A stretch of 14,459 nt of DNA from Flavobacteriia bacterium. GTDB taxonomy: Bacteria; Bacteroidota; Bacteroidia; Flavobacteriales; Flavobacteriaceae. Every line of letters starts with the position of its first letter. Position 1 is the stretch's first letter. Shown one piece after another: positions 7,053 to 14,190 of the stretch. Location: the NCBI GenBank assembly GCA_030626085.1, contig DAOUPQ010000025.1:1-14459 (forward strand), written 5' to 3'. Under the pieces are notes generated by a model. That model saw only the letters and a program-made list of their open reading frames with translations, searched no databases and was not told where the DNA came from. The position numbers were made by a program, and so were the translations under genes.

Positions 7053-7325
7053 TTAAGTATTTAATGCTTGATAAAGATCGTTAATTATATCATCTATATG
7101 TTCTAAACCAACTGATACTCTTACCAAACCATCGGTTATACTAACTTCTAATCTATCAGTTTCGGATAACTTACTGTATGTTGTTAAGGCCGAATGCATA
7201 ACAATAGTTCTTGTATCTCCTAAATTAGCCGACAAAGAACACATTTTTATTTTATTTAAGAAAATTCTACCCGCTTCAATTCCCCCTTTTACTTCGAAAG
7301 CTACAATATTTCCTCCTAATTTCAT
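7053..7325 (-). pseudogene. C-terminal remnant of a PLP-dependent O-acetylhomoserine sulfhydrylase-type enzyme (90 aa)
   Basis: The 90 residues match only the C-terminal end of the Cys/Met metabolism PLP enzyme family (MetY/MetZ/MetB type). Recognisable parts are GGNIVAFEVKGGIEAG (4-19), SLSANLGDTRTIVMHSALTTYSKLSE (30-55) and ITDGLVRVSVGLEHIDDIINDLYQAL (63-88). An intact enzyme has about 390-430 residues; the PLP-binding domain with its catalytic lysine is absent, and an in-frame TAA sits directly before the ATG. The conserved HPASTTHS segment reads HSALTTYS, which also suggests decay. The enzyme would have made homocysteine for the methionine synthase encoded downstream, so this is probably the stump of the operon's first gene after a deletion. 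A translated but non-enzymatic fragment cannot be excluded. Confidence 0.8.
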
Positions 7326-7419
7326 TTATTTTTTTGAACTTAGTTATAAATATTTTAAAACAACAGATTTAAAAAAAATTAAACACTTTCGATTACTCTT
7401 TAACTTAAATTTAAAAATA

Positions 7420-7452
7420 TTTGCTTTAATAATTTTATATTTTATAGATTTG
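7420..7452 (+). promoter_or_regulatory. Promoter of the SAM-II/metK transcript
   Basis: TTTG (7420-7423) and TAGATTTG (7445-7452) are 21 nt apart and fit the Bacteroidota -33/-7 consensus. Transcription is expected to start near 7458, a few nt before the riboswitch P1 stem. Confidence 0.65.
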
Positions 7453-7463
7453 CAACGTTAAAC

Positions 7464-7570
7464 AAGAGGAAAAATTTGAACTGATTGCAACCTCTATTGC
7501 TGAACTTTTTCAGCAGATTCTGAAAAATCCCGATAACAATCAGGACAGAATATTAAAAAATGCTAAAGCA
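7464..7570 (+). promoter_or_regulatory. SAM-II riboswitch upstream of metK, with expanded internal loop
   Basis: The sequence has the Bacteroidota SAM-II signature: P1 stem AGAGG (7465-7469) with CCTCT (7491-7495), the conserved loop TTTGAACTGATTGCAACC (7475-7492), and the A-rich 3' strand AAAAAATGCTAAAGC (7555-7569) that forms the pseudoknot and binds S-adenosylmethionine. It sits directly after a good promoter and 61 nt before the metK start, so SAM, the product of MetK, probably feeds back on metK expression. The odd part is about 59 nt (7496-7554) between P1 and the 3' strand, where known members usually have only around ten; it holds two hairpins. The identification is by eye; a covariance-model search with RF00521 would settle it. 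Confidence 0.8.
7498..7551 (+). repeat. Two hairpins inserted within the SAM-II riboswitch
   Basis: Hairpin 1 is TGCTGAA (7498-7504) with TTCAGCA (7509-7515), a perfect 7-bp stem with a 4-nt loop. Hairpin 2 has outer arms ATTCTG (7517-7522) and CAGAAT (7546-7551), and inner arms TCCCGAT (7528-7534) and ATCAGGA (7539-7545) with one C-A mismatch and an AACA loop. The inner hairpin begins with TCCCGA, as does the palindrome at 87-102, suggesting a shared small repeat type. Confidence 0.65.
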
Positions 7571-7590
7571 GTATTTATCTACTTCTTTAG
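7563..7590 (+). promoter_or_regulatory. Hairpin competing with the riboswitch 3' strand
   Basis: CTAAAGCAGT (7563-7572) can pair with ACTTCTTTAG (7581-7590), with one mismatch and an 8-nt loop. Its 5' arm is the conserved CTAAAGC of the SAM-II pseudoknot strand, so this hairpin and the SAM-bound fold exclude each other. It is a candidate part of the expression platform. No uninterrupted T-run follows, so it is not an obvious terminator. Confidence 0.4.
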
Positions 7591-7631
7591 AAATTTTCGC
7601 AATCAATTTTTTCTCAAATAAAAAAAATAAA

Positions 7632-8885
7632 ATGTCATATTTATTTACATCTGAATCCGTATCAGAAGGACATCCTGATAAAATTGCCGATCAAATTTCT
7701 GATAATTTATTGGATGCATTTTTAGCCTTTGATCCTGAATCAAAAGTGGCATGCGAGACTATGGTAACTACCGGACAAGTAATTTTAGCCGGAGAAGTTC
7801 ATACCAAAACCTATATTGATGTTGCCAGAATAGCACGAGATACGATCAATAAAATTGGTTATACTAAAAGTGAATATCGATTTGATGGTGAAAGTTGCGG
7901 TGTAATCTCGTTAATTCACGAACAATCAAAAGATATTAACCAAGGTGTTGATCGCAAGAAAAAAGAAGAGCAAGGAGCAGGTGATCAAGGTATGATGTTT
8001 GGCTATGCTACTGACGAAACCGAAAATTATATGCCTTTGGCACTTGATCTTAGTCATTTATTACTAAGAGAACTGGCTGACCTCCGTAGAGAAAATAAAG
8101 AAATTACTTATCTACGCCCTGATGCTAAAAGTCAGGTTACTATTGAATATTCCGATGATCATAAACCTATAAGAATAGATACTATCGTCTTATCAACTCA
8201 ACATGATGAATTTGATGAAGACGAAATAATGTTGGCAAAAATAAAAAAGGATATTGTGGGTATTTTAATTCCACGTATGGTATCTAAATTGCCTAAAAAA
8301 CTTCAAAAATTATTTAAAGGCGATATTACCTATCATGTAAACCCAACAGGTAAATTTGTAATTGGTGGTCCGCATGGTGATACCGGTTTAACCGGAAGAA
8401 AAATTATTGTTGATACTTATGGTGGCAGGGGAGCTCATGGTGGTGGTGCTTTTAGCGGAAAAGATCCGAGTAAAGTTGACCGCTCTGCTGCCTATGCTGC
8501 ACGTCATATTGCAAAAAATATGGTTGCAGCCGATATTTGTGATAAAGTTTTAGTACAGGTTTCTTATGCAATTGGTGTAGCTGAACCAACATCAGTTAAT
8601 GTTGAAACATTTGGTACTGCCAAGATTGCTAAAACCGATGGTGAAATCTCAAAGGTGATAGAAAACTTATTTGATATGAAACCTGCTGCTATTGAAAAAC
8701 GTCTAAAATTGCGAAATCCAATCTATGCTGAAACTGCAGCTTATGGACATATGGGGAGAACTCCCAAGAAAATCACCAAATTTTTTAAATCTCCTTATGC
8801 AGGTGAAATAACACTAGATGTGGAGTTATTTACCTGGGAAAAATTGGATTTTGTAGATAAAGTAAAAAAGGCTTTTGGATTGTGA
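7632..8885 (+). CDS. metK: S-adenosylmethionine synthetase (417 aa)
   Basis: MetK makes S-adenosylmethionine from methionine and ATP in the cytosol, the next step after the methionine synthase encoded on the other strand. The start at 7632 gives MSYLFTSESVSEGHPDKIADQ, the family N-terminus; an in-frame ATG at 7560 lies inside the riboswitch and is not used in my view. Motifs seen: EGHPDK (12-17), the ATP-binding GAGDQG (115-120), and the phosphate-binding GGGAFSGKDPSKVDRS (270-285). The length is the longer type common in Bacteroidota (E. coli has 384). Expression is predicted to be controlled by the SAM-II riboswitch just upstream. No clear intrinsic terminator follows. Confidence 0.97.
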   Translation: MSYLFTSESVSEGHPDKIADQISDNLLDAFLAFDPESKVACETMVTTGQVILAGEVHTKTYIDVARIARDTINKIGYTKSEYRFDGESCGVISLIHEQSKDINQGVDRKKKEEQGAGDQGMMFGYATDETENYMPLALDLSHLLLRELADLRRENKEITYLRPDAKSQVTIEYSDDHKPIRIDTIVLSTQHDEFDEDEIMLAKIKKDIVGILIPRMVSKLPKKLQKLFKGDITYHVNPTGKFVIGGPHGDTGLTGRKIIVDTYGGRGAHGGGAFSGKDPSKVDRSAAYAARHIAKNMVAADICDKVLVQVSYAIGVAEPTSVNVETFGTAKIAKTDGEISKVIENLFDMKPAAIEKRLKLRNPIYAETAAYGHMGRTPKKITKFFKSPYAGEITLDVELFTWEKLDFVDKVKKAFGL

Positions 8886-8953
8886 TTTTAAAATGAAAAA
8901 AATTTAAAATATTTATATAAGACCTGATTATTATCATGTCTTTTTGTAGAATA

Positions 8954-8986
8954 AGTGAGAGCTTCACCTTAAGTGAAACCCTCACT
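8954..8986. repeat. Imperfect hairpin downstream of metK
   Basis: AGTGAG (8954-8959) pairs with CTCACT (8981-8986), and TTCAC (8963-8967) with GTGAA (8973-8977), around a CTTAA loop. It starts 68 nt after the metK stop. There is no T-run after it on the plus strand, so it may be a transcript-end stabilising hairpin or a small repeat and not a standard terminator. Confidence 0.45.
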
Positions 8987-9013
8987 AAAACCATTAAGAA
9001 GAATATTATTTCT

Positions 9014-9021
9014 TACATTTG
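9014..9021 (+). promoter_or_regulatory. Possible -7 element directly before the exported-protein gene
   Basis: TACATTTG fits TAnnTTTG exactly. The predicted start of transcription falls at about 9026-9028, at or next to the ATG at 9028, which would make the mRNA leaderless. No clear -33 TTG is seen at the right distance. Confidence 0.4.
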
Positions 9022-9027
9022 TTTGGT

Positions 9028-9804
9028 ATGAAATCAAAACTACTTTTTGCTTTATCATTATTCATCAATATTTCTTTTGCTCAGGAAATTCAAACAGAGC
9101 TTATTTCAAAAATTCCATTAATGGCCGATAGTTTTATAGGTGTAGATGAGTTGGAAAATATTTATTATATCCAAAACAATATATTACACAAAAAAAATAT
9201 ACGTGAGAATTTAGTTTATAGCAACGTAAAATTAGGGGAGATAACATCGGTAAACATCAATAATCCGTTTAAAATTATTTTGCTTTATAAAGACTATAAT
9301 TCGGTTGTTGTTTTAGATAACAAGCTTAACGAATTAACACAAGCTATCACTTTTCTAGATACAAATATTTCATTGGTAAGTTACGCTTCTGAGAACGATC
9401 TATGGGTTTACAGTAGAGATAATAATATACTACAACTATATAATTATCAAAACAAAACAATCAATTTAACGACTCAACCTCTTGGGTTTTATCAAGAGAA
9501 TTTTATGGCAGATAATCTATTTAGCAATAATGAAAATATATGGCTGTTTAATAAAACAGGTATTCTGCAATTTAACCAATATACAAGCTTTATAAATTTT
9601 TATGACATTACAAATGTTGAAAAAATATTTCCCTATAAGAAAGGATTTATATATTTTCAAAATGATAAATTATTTTTTATTGATAATGAAAATAAAAAAT
9701 TAATTTCAATAGAATTGCCACAAGGAAAAAATGATTTCTTTTTTAATAAAGGAAAAATTAATATTTATAATAATGGTACCCTTTATTACTATAAAATCTT
9801 ATAA
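9028..9804 (+). CDS. Exported protein of unknown function (258 aa)
   Basis: I do not recognise the family. The N-terminus is a clear Sec signal peptide (MKSKLLFALSLFINISFAQ, cleavage probably after FA or AQ). The mature part is rich in short alternating hydrophobic stretches with turns containing N and D (for example ENIYYIQNN, DNNILQLYNYQN, NENIWLFNKTGILQF, NDKLFFIDNENKKLISIEL), a pattern suggesting a beta-propeller-like or repeated beta-sheet fold. No catalytic motif, lipobox or secretion-signal C-terminal domain is visible. The ATG at 9028 starts directly at the signal peptide; an alternative TTG at 9019 adds only three residues. The stop overlaps the stop of the convergent outer membrane gene by 6 nt. 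It is not obviously tied to metK in function. Confidence 0.75.
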   Translation: MKSKLLFALSLFINISFAQEIQTELISKIPLMADSFIGVDELENIYYIQNNILHKKNIRENLVYSNVKLGEITSVNINNPFKIILLYKDYNSVVVLDNKLNELTQAITFLDTNISLVSYASENDLWVYSRDNNILQLYNYQNKTINLTTQPLGFYQENFMADNLFSNNENIWLFNKTGILQFNQYTSFINFYDITNVEKIFPYKKGFIYFQNDKLFFIDNENKKLISIELPQGKNDFFFNKGKINIYNNGTLYYYKIL

Positions 9805-12462
9805 AATATATTTTACCGAGAACATCCAAAGTCTTGGTTGGATATAGTATAAAGAGGTCGTATTTGTATTTGATATTTCATTATAACTATCCGTATTGAT
9901 TGACCTGTTATCGGTTAAATTACTGCCAGTTAGTATAAATTCCCATTTACTATCTTTTTGTTGATAATATAAATTTGCATTTAAAAACGAATATTTATTT
10001 TCATAGGTTCTTTCATCATTTCTATAATTATAATAACTATAATCTGTAGTAAATATAAAACTCTTTAAAAAAGGAATCTCTAAATTGGCAAAGGGTCGAT
10101 TTGTAGTGCTACCTGTAGCAGCATATTTTGAAAAAGACAGCTGATAACCAACTTCAAAGTTTGGCGAATTTTTAAACTTAGTTGCCACACTTGCCCGATA
10201 ACTTTGAGTAAATGTTTTTGACTCAACCCATTCATCATTCACAATATTGTTAAATATCGAATTGTTGATATTGGCTCTAAAATTGGTTTTAAATTTATTA
10301 TATGTTTTGCCATACCTGAAAAAACCTGAAAAAGTTTCATCAGCAAATTCTGAATTTAGAGGATATGTAACCCTATCAATTCCTATGATCTCTGTATTAT
10401 TTTTAATTCCATTAACTTTTCTTGTATAAGAAATTGAAGCATTTATATTGGTGAATGAAAATAAACTAAAACTAAAAAAGCTTAATGAATACCTGTGATT
10501 TAGAGAATTTTCAAGTTCTCTATTACCCCTGGTTAATGATTTATAATTTGTGAGCAAATAACCTTCAGCAGCCTTATTTATGTCTGAGAATTGGGTTGTA
10601 ATTGCATAGTTAAAGCGTAAACTCTGAGAAGAATTGAACTGTAATCTCGCATAAATATCGGGTAATACTTTTGTCAATTCATCAGTATCAGTTGTGCCGA
10701 GTTGAACATCTTCTACTTTATACTTGTGAATGCTAAGACCGGGATTAAAAGTCAATATACCTTTTACTAACTTGTAATGAATTCCTAAAAAAATATCTGA
10801 AAAATAAAAATCAACGTCATTATTTAAATTCTCTTCATCAAAATTTACAATTGAATCATTCTCTAATTTTTGTGACATATCAGATTCAAATTTTTGTGAA
10901 CTCAAAGTTGTACCCAATGTGAAATTTAAATTACTCTTATTATTTAACAAATAATAGTACTCTACTTTTCCATCAAATTTACTTGTTGAAAATTTTCTAT
11001 TTTGGAAAAGATCATAGTAATCCTGATCAATTGAAGGTATTATTTCAAAAGGCTGTTCCTCAGCGATTGAGTTGAACAAAGGTGTGTCTTTTTCATAAAT
11101 GTATTGCAGCTCTGATGAGAATACATTTTTCTCATTTAATGTATAATAAGCGTTTAAATTCTGATTTAAAGAAACCGGCTGTTCTTCCAAATATGTATCA
11201 GCACTTCGTTGTGTTGATGTTACATCATTACTTTCAGTTTGTTTGGAAATTTTTCCGAATATATCGTAATCGATATGCAAATCATTATTGGGCGTATAAG
11301 TTGTACTAAATTTTAACATTGCCAGTTTATTGTTTTGCTTTGAAACAGTCTCACTATTGTCAATTATTCCTGATTCATTGTAAACAATGTTCCTTTGTAC
11401 AAACATATCCGTACGAGAATCATTCACAATAGAAAAACCATTAAATACCAATGATTCTTTTGGTGTTAAACTAAAGTTTGCAGCAGCAAAATTTGAAACA
11501 ATTTCTTGTGCCCTATTATTTTGAGCCATAGTAAAACCAAGACTATTAGATGAAACATTAAATGATGTTCCACTTCCGTGCATTGCTCCCCTTAAACCAC
11601 CGGTAAATCTAAAGTAATCTCTTCTTGTAAATGGAGGTAAACCAATATTATTAAAATCGGCCAAAATATTTACACTTTTATCAGGACTGTAATAAAATAG
11701 TTTTGGTTTGCCTAGGTATTTAAAATCGTCATCACTAATACCTGCTCCTGCATTGACTTCTCCAAACCAAAACCTAGTTTTTCCTTCTTTAAGCTTAATA
11801 TTTATGGCAATATTATCTTCGTTATTGGTTATGCCTCGCATGCCCGAAACTTCATTGTAGTTTTTCAATACTTGCACTTTGTCAACTGCATTTGCAGGAA
11901 TATTTTGAGTAGCCAACTTAGTATCACCATCAAAAAATTCTTTGCCTTCAACTAAAATCTTTTGAACTTTTTTACCCTCAACTTCTATTTCACCATTATC
12001 ATCAATTTCAATACCGGGTAATTTTTCTAAAATATCTTCGAGTTTTTTTTCTGTTCCGGTAGTAAATGAATCCGTATTATAAATTATGGTATCTCCAATA
12101 ATTTTAACAGGCATTTCATAAGTAAGCTCAATCTCATTTAGTGATTCATTTGATTCAGACATCACAATATCCTTGGTTTGATTTTCTGAATCACTAAGAC
12201 TTACATCTACATTTTTAGTTTCATAACCTAAATAACTTACTTTTAAAGTGTATTCCTGATCTTGTTCTAAGCTAAGTTTATAACGACCTTTTGCATCGGT
12301 TATCGAATACGATTTCAATAAATTAGTCCCTTTTTTAAAAGCAATTACGTTTGCCATCTCCAAAGGGCCAGAATTATCTTTTACTGTTCCCTCTAATTTT
12401 ACAGTTTGTGAAAAAGCAAAAAAAGGTATTAAAAAAGTAAGAAAAAATATGATTTTTTTCAT
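9799..12462 (-). CDS. Outer membrane beta-barrel protein with carboxypeptidase-regulatory domain (887 aa)
   Basis: A large outer membrane protein of the type paired with GLPGLI proteins in Bacteroidota. A signal peptide covers residues 1-19 (ends FAFSQ). Next is a carboxypeptidase D regulatory-like domain (about 22-102, with VKLEGTVKDNSGPLEMANV and TDAKGRYKLSLEQDQEYTLKVSYLGYE). A plug-like region follows (about 118-225; GDTIIYNTDSF at 123-133, LEDILEKLPGIEIDDNGEIEVEGKKVQKILVEGKEFF at 141-177). The rest, to the C-terminus, is a beta-barrel rich in aromatic strands. It resembles TonB-dependent transporters but I see no certain TonB box, and the transported substrate, if any, is unknown. It lies 25 nt after the GLPGLI gene, evidently in one operon. 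Confidence 0.88.
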   Translation of the reverse strand: MKKIIFFLTFLIPFFAFSQTVKLEGTVKDNSGPLEMANVIAFKKGTNLLKSYSITDAKGRYKLSLEQDQEYTLKVSYLGYETKNVDVSLSDSENQTKDIVMSESNESLNEIELTYEMPVKIIGDTIIYNTDSFTTGTEKKLEDILEKLPGIEIDDNGEIEVEGKKVQKILVEGKEFFDGDTKLATQNIPANAVDKVQVLKNYNEVSGMRGITNNEDNIAINIKLKEGKTRFWFGEVNAGAGISDDDFKYLGKPKLFYYSPDKSVNILADFNNIGLPPFTRRDYFRFTGGLRGAMHGSGTSFNVSSNSLGFTMAQNNRAQEIVSNFAAANFSLTPKESLVFNGFSIVNDSRTDMFVQRNIVYNESGIIDNSETVSKQNNKLAMLKFSTTYTPNNDLHIDYDIFGKISKQTESNDVTSTQRSADTYLEEQPVSLNQNLNAYYTLNEKNVFSSELQYIYEKDTPLFNSIAEEQPFEIIPSIDQDYYDLFQNRKFSTSKFDGKVEYYYLLNNKSNLNFTLGTTLSSQKFESDMSQKLENDSIVNFDEENLNNDVDFYFSDIFLGIHYKLVKGILTFNPGLSIHKYKVEDVQLGTTDTDELTKVLPDIYARLQFNSSQSLRFNYAITTQFSDINKAAEGYLLTNYKSLTRGNRELENSLNHRYSLSFFSFSLFSFTNINASISYTRKVNGIKNNTEIIGIDRVTYPLNSEFADETFSGFFRYGKTYNKFKTNFRANINNSIFNNIVNDEWVESKTFTQSYRASVATKFKNSPNFEVGYQLSFSKYAATGSTTNRPFANLEIPFLKSFIFTTDYSYYNYRNDERTYENKYSFLNANLYYQQKDSKWEFILTGSNLTDNRSINTDSYNEISNTNTTSLYYIQPRLWMFSVKYIL

Positions 12463-12487
12463 CTGAAAAGTAATTTGAAAATAAAAA

Positions 12488-13357
12488 TTAATTATGAATT
12501 CTAATCATTCTACCTTCATTTCCGCTTTTTTGACGTTCATTTCTAAATCTTTCTCTCATTTCTTCAGTTTTCTTTATAACTATATCATCATACTCTTGTT
12601 GCGTAACAATTTTCCCTTTTGTTGGTTCTTTCAATTCTGCTTTTTCTTTAGAATTCATAACAATTTTTGTACACATGATCTTAGTATCTCTTGCGCTAAC
12701 TTCTAAAATCAATCCCGGCAAACCCCAATAATCCCCGGGACCTTGATTTATCGGAATATCAAGAGTGTACCATGCAGTAACAATTACAGGTTCTGTTGTT
12801 GGTTTATTTGAAATATCATTTTCTTTTTTTTCTTCATCATTCATATTTCTTCTTCCAAATCTCATTTCTCTTCTCACAGGCATATCAACAACTGTAGTTG
12901 CTTTAAAACACATTTGCTCTCCAATCATTTTTGTTTCCTCTTCCATTTTCCAATCATAACTAGCCAAATTATCTTTAATCAAAAATTTCTTTCCACTAAA
13001 CTCATTCTCTTTAGCAGATCTTTTGGTTTGAACATTTTTATAATGTCTTCCTGAAACTCCGCCTCGCATCATCATAAAACGCATTCCACCACCACCACTA
13101 GTAGTTTGGTCTAATTTTTCTTCTTCTTTATAAATTGATGTGGTTTTATCAAAGGTTAATTCATAAGTTCGCTCCAGATTATTTTTCATTCTTTCCTGAA
13201 TCATTTTAACTCTGTCAGCTGGTATTCCCGACTTTGAAAAATCAATGTCTAAAGTTGTTTTTGACTCATAAATTGCTTTTCCCTGAAAGTTTTGAGCACT
13301 TAAAGAAGTTGAAATTAATAGAATGCTCAAAGTGATTTTTAAAATATTTTTTTTCAT
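12488..13357 (-). CDS. GLPGLI family exported protein (289 aa)
   Basis: A member of the Bacteroidota GLPGLI family, recognised by the signature motif GLPGLI at residues 212-217 in the context GPGDYWGLPGLILEV. The signal peptide is residues 1-21 (ends SLSAQ), so the protein is probably periplasmic. Two cysteines (C150 and C229) could form a disulfide. Residues 87-100 (a GGGG run followed by MRFMMMRGG) are an unusual glycine/methionine-rich loop, and 160-180 is rich in charged residues. The C-terminal quarter is strongly charged and probably helical. Family function is unknown; the genes typically stand beside an outer membrane barrel protein, as here (25 nt to the next gene), so the pair probably works together in the envelope. 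Confidence 0.9.
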   Translation of the reverse strand: MKKNILKITLSILLISTSLSAQNFQGKAIYESKTTLDIDFSKSGIPADRVKMIQERMKNNLERTYELTFDKTTSIYKEEEKLDQTTSGGGGMRFMMMRGGVSGRHYKNVQTKRSAKENEFSGKKFLIKDNLASYDWKMEEETKMIGEQMCFKATTVVDMPVRREMRFGRRNMNDEEKKENDISNKPTTEPVIVTAWYTLDIPINQGPGDYWGLPGLILEVSARDTKIMCTKIVMNSKEKAELKEPTKGKIVTQQEYDDIVIKKTEEMRERFRNERQKSGNEGRMIRIHN

Positions 13358-13575
13358 TTTCTGTTATTGATATTTATTAAATAAAGTTTGATAAAGAAAT
13401 TCAATGCATAATTATTCTAAGACTATAAAAAGAGGTAAAAGTTTAAAAATAGCTTAAAAAAAACATATTTAAAAACTGTTCTAGATGAAATTAACATATC
13501 CAGATATGAATACTTTGCAAATTCATAAAAATTTTAATTAACTTTAACCCGTCAAATTTAACTTAAATAACAATT

Positions 13576-14190
13576 ATGCACGTAGCTATTGCTGGAAATA
13601 TTGGAGCCGGGAAAACCACTTTAACAAAACTTTTGGCAAAACATTATAAATGGGAACCTCATTATGAATCGGTTGAAGAGAATCCGTACTTAGATGATTT
13701 TTATGGTTCGATGGAAAGATGGTCTTTTAATTTACAAATATATTTTCTAAATAGCCGTTTTCGCCAAATACTTAAAATTCGCCAGAGTGGTAAAAATATC
13801 ATTCAGGATAGAACTATTTACGAAGATGCTAATATTTTTGCACCTAATTTACACGCAATGGGTTTAATGACAAATCGTGATTTTAGTAATTATGAATCGT
13901 TATTTGAATTGATGGAACGTTTGGTGGCTCCACCTGATCTATTGATCTATCTACGCGGTAGTATTCCAACCTTAGTAGGTCAAATTCACAAAAGGGGAAG
14001 AGATTTTGAAAATACAATTAGTATTGATTATTTGAGCAGGCTAAATGAACGATATGAAGCATGGATAAGTAAATACACAAAAGGTAAATTACTAATAATT
14101 GATGTTGATAATTTAAATTTTGTTGATAATCAAGAAGATCTGGGCTTTGTAATTGATAAAATTGATGCTCAAATTCACGGTTTATTTTAG
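13576..14190 (+). CDS. Deoxynucleoside kinase (204 aa)
   Basis: A complete member of the deoxynucleoside kinase family (deoxyadenosine/deoxyguanosine kinase type), which phosphorylates deoxynucleosides for nucleotide salvage in the cytosol. The P-loop GNIGAGKT is at 7-14. The substrate-site VEENPYLDDFY is at 33-43, with E34/E35 candidates for the catalytic base. The DRTIYED motif is at 78-84, and the arginine-rich lid KRGRD at 139-143. Which base it prefers cannot be told from sequence alone. The 218-nt gap before it, shared with the divergent GLPGLI gene, has no strong promoter match; the best is TACTTTG (13511-13517), one base short of consensus. Its stop overlaps that of the convergent next gene by 4 nt. 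Confidence 0.92.
   Translation: MHVAIAGNIGAGKTTLTKLLAKHYKWEPHYESVEENPYLDDFYGSMERWSFNLQIYFLNSRFRQILKIRQSGKNIIQDRTIYEDANIFAPNLHAMGLMTNRDFSNYESLFELMERLVAPPDLLIYLRGSIPTLVGQIHKRGRDFENTISIDYLSRLNERYEAWISKYTKGKLLIIDVDNLNFVDNQEDLGFVIDKIDAQIHGLF

Noticed and set aside
7464..7570. SAM-I (S-box) riboswitch
   Set aside because: The four-way junction and kink-turn sequences are absent; the TTGCAACC and TGCTAAAGC elements fit SAM-II.
7560..7631. Upstream ATG that would extend MetK by 24 residues
   Set aside because: It lies inside the conserved SAM-II 3' strand, and the family N-terminus begins at MSYLFTSESVSEGHP (7632).
11082..11309. Plus-strand open frames opposite the outer membrane, GLPGLI, metF, metH and DUF58 genes
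   Set aside because: They lie entirely within well-supported genes on the other strand, have no recognisable motifs, and are chance open frames.
13511..13517. Promoter for the kinase gene (TACTTTG)
   Set aside because: It is one base short of TAnnTTTG and has no TTG at the expected -33 position, so it is not listed as a feature.
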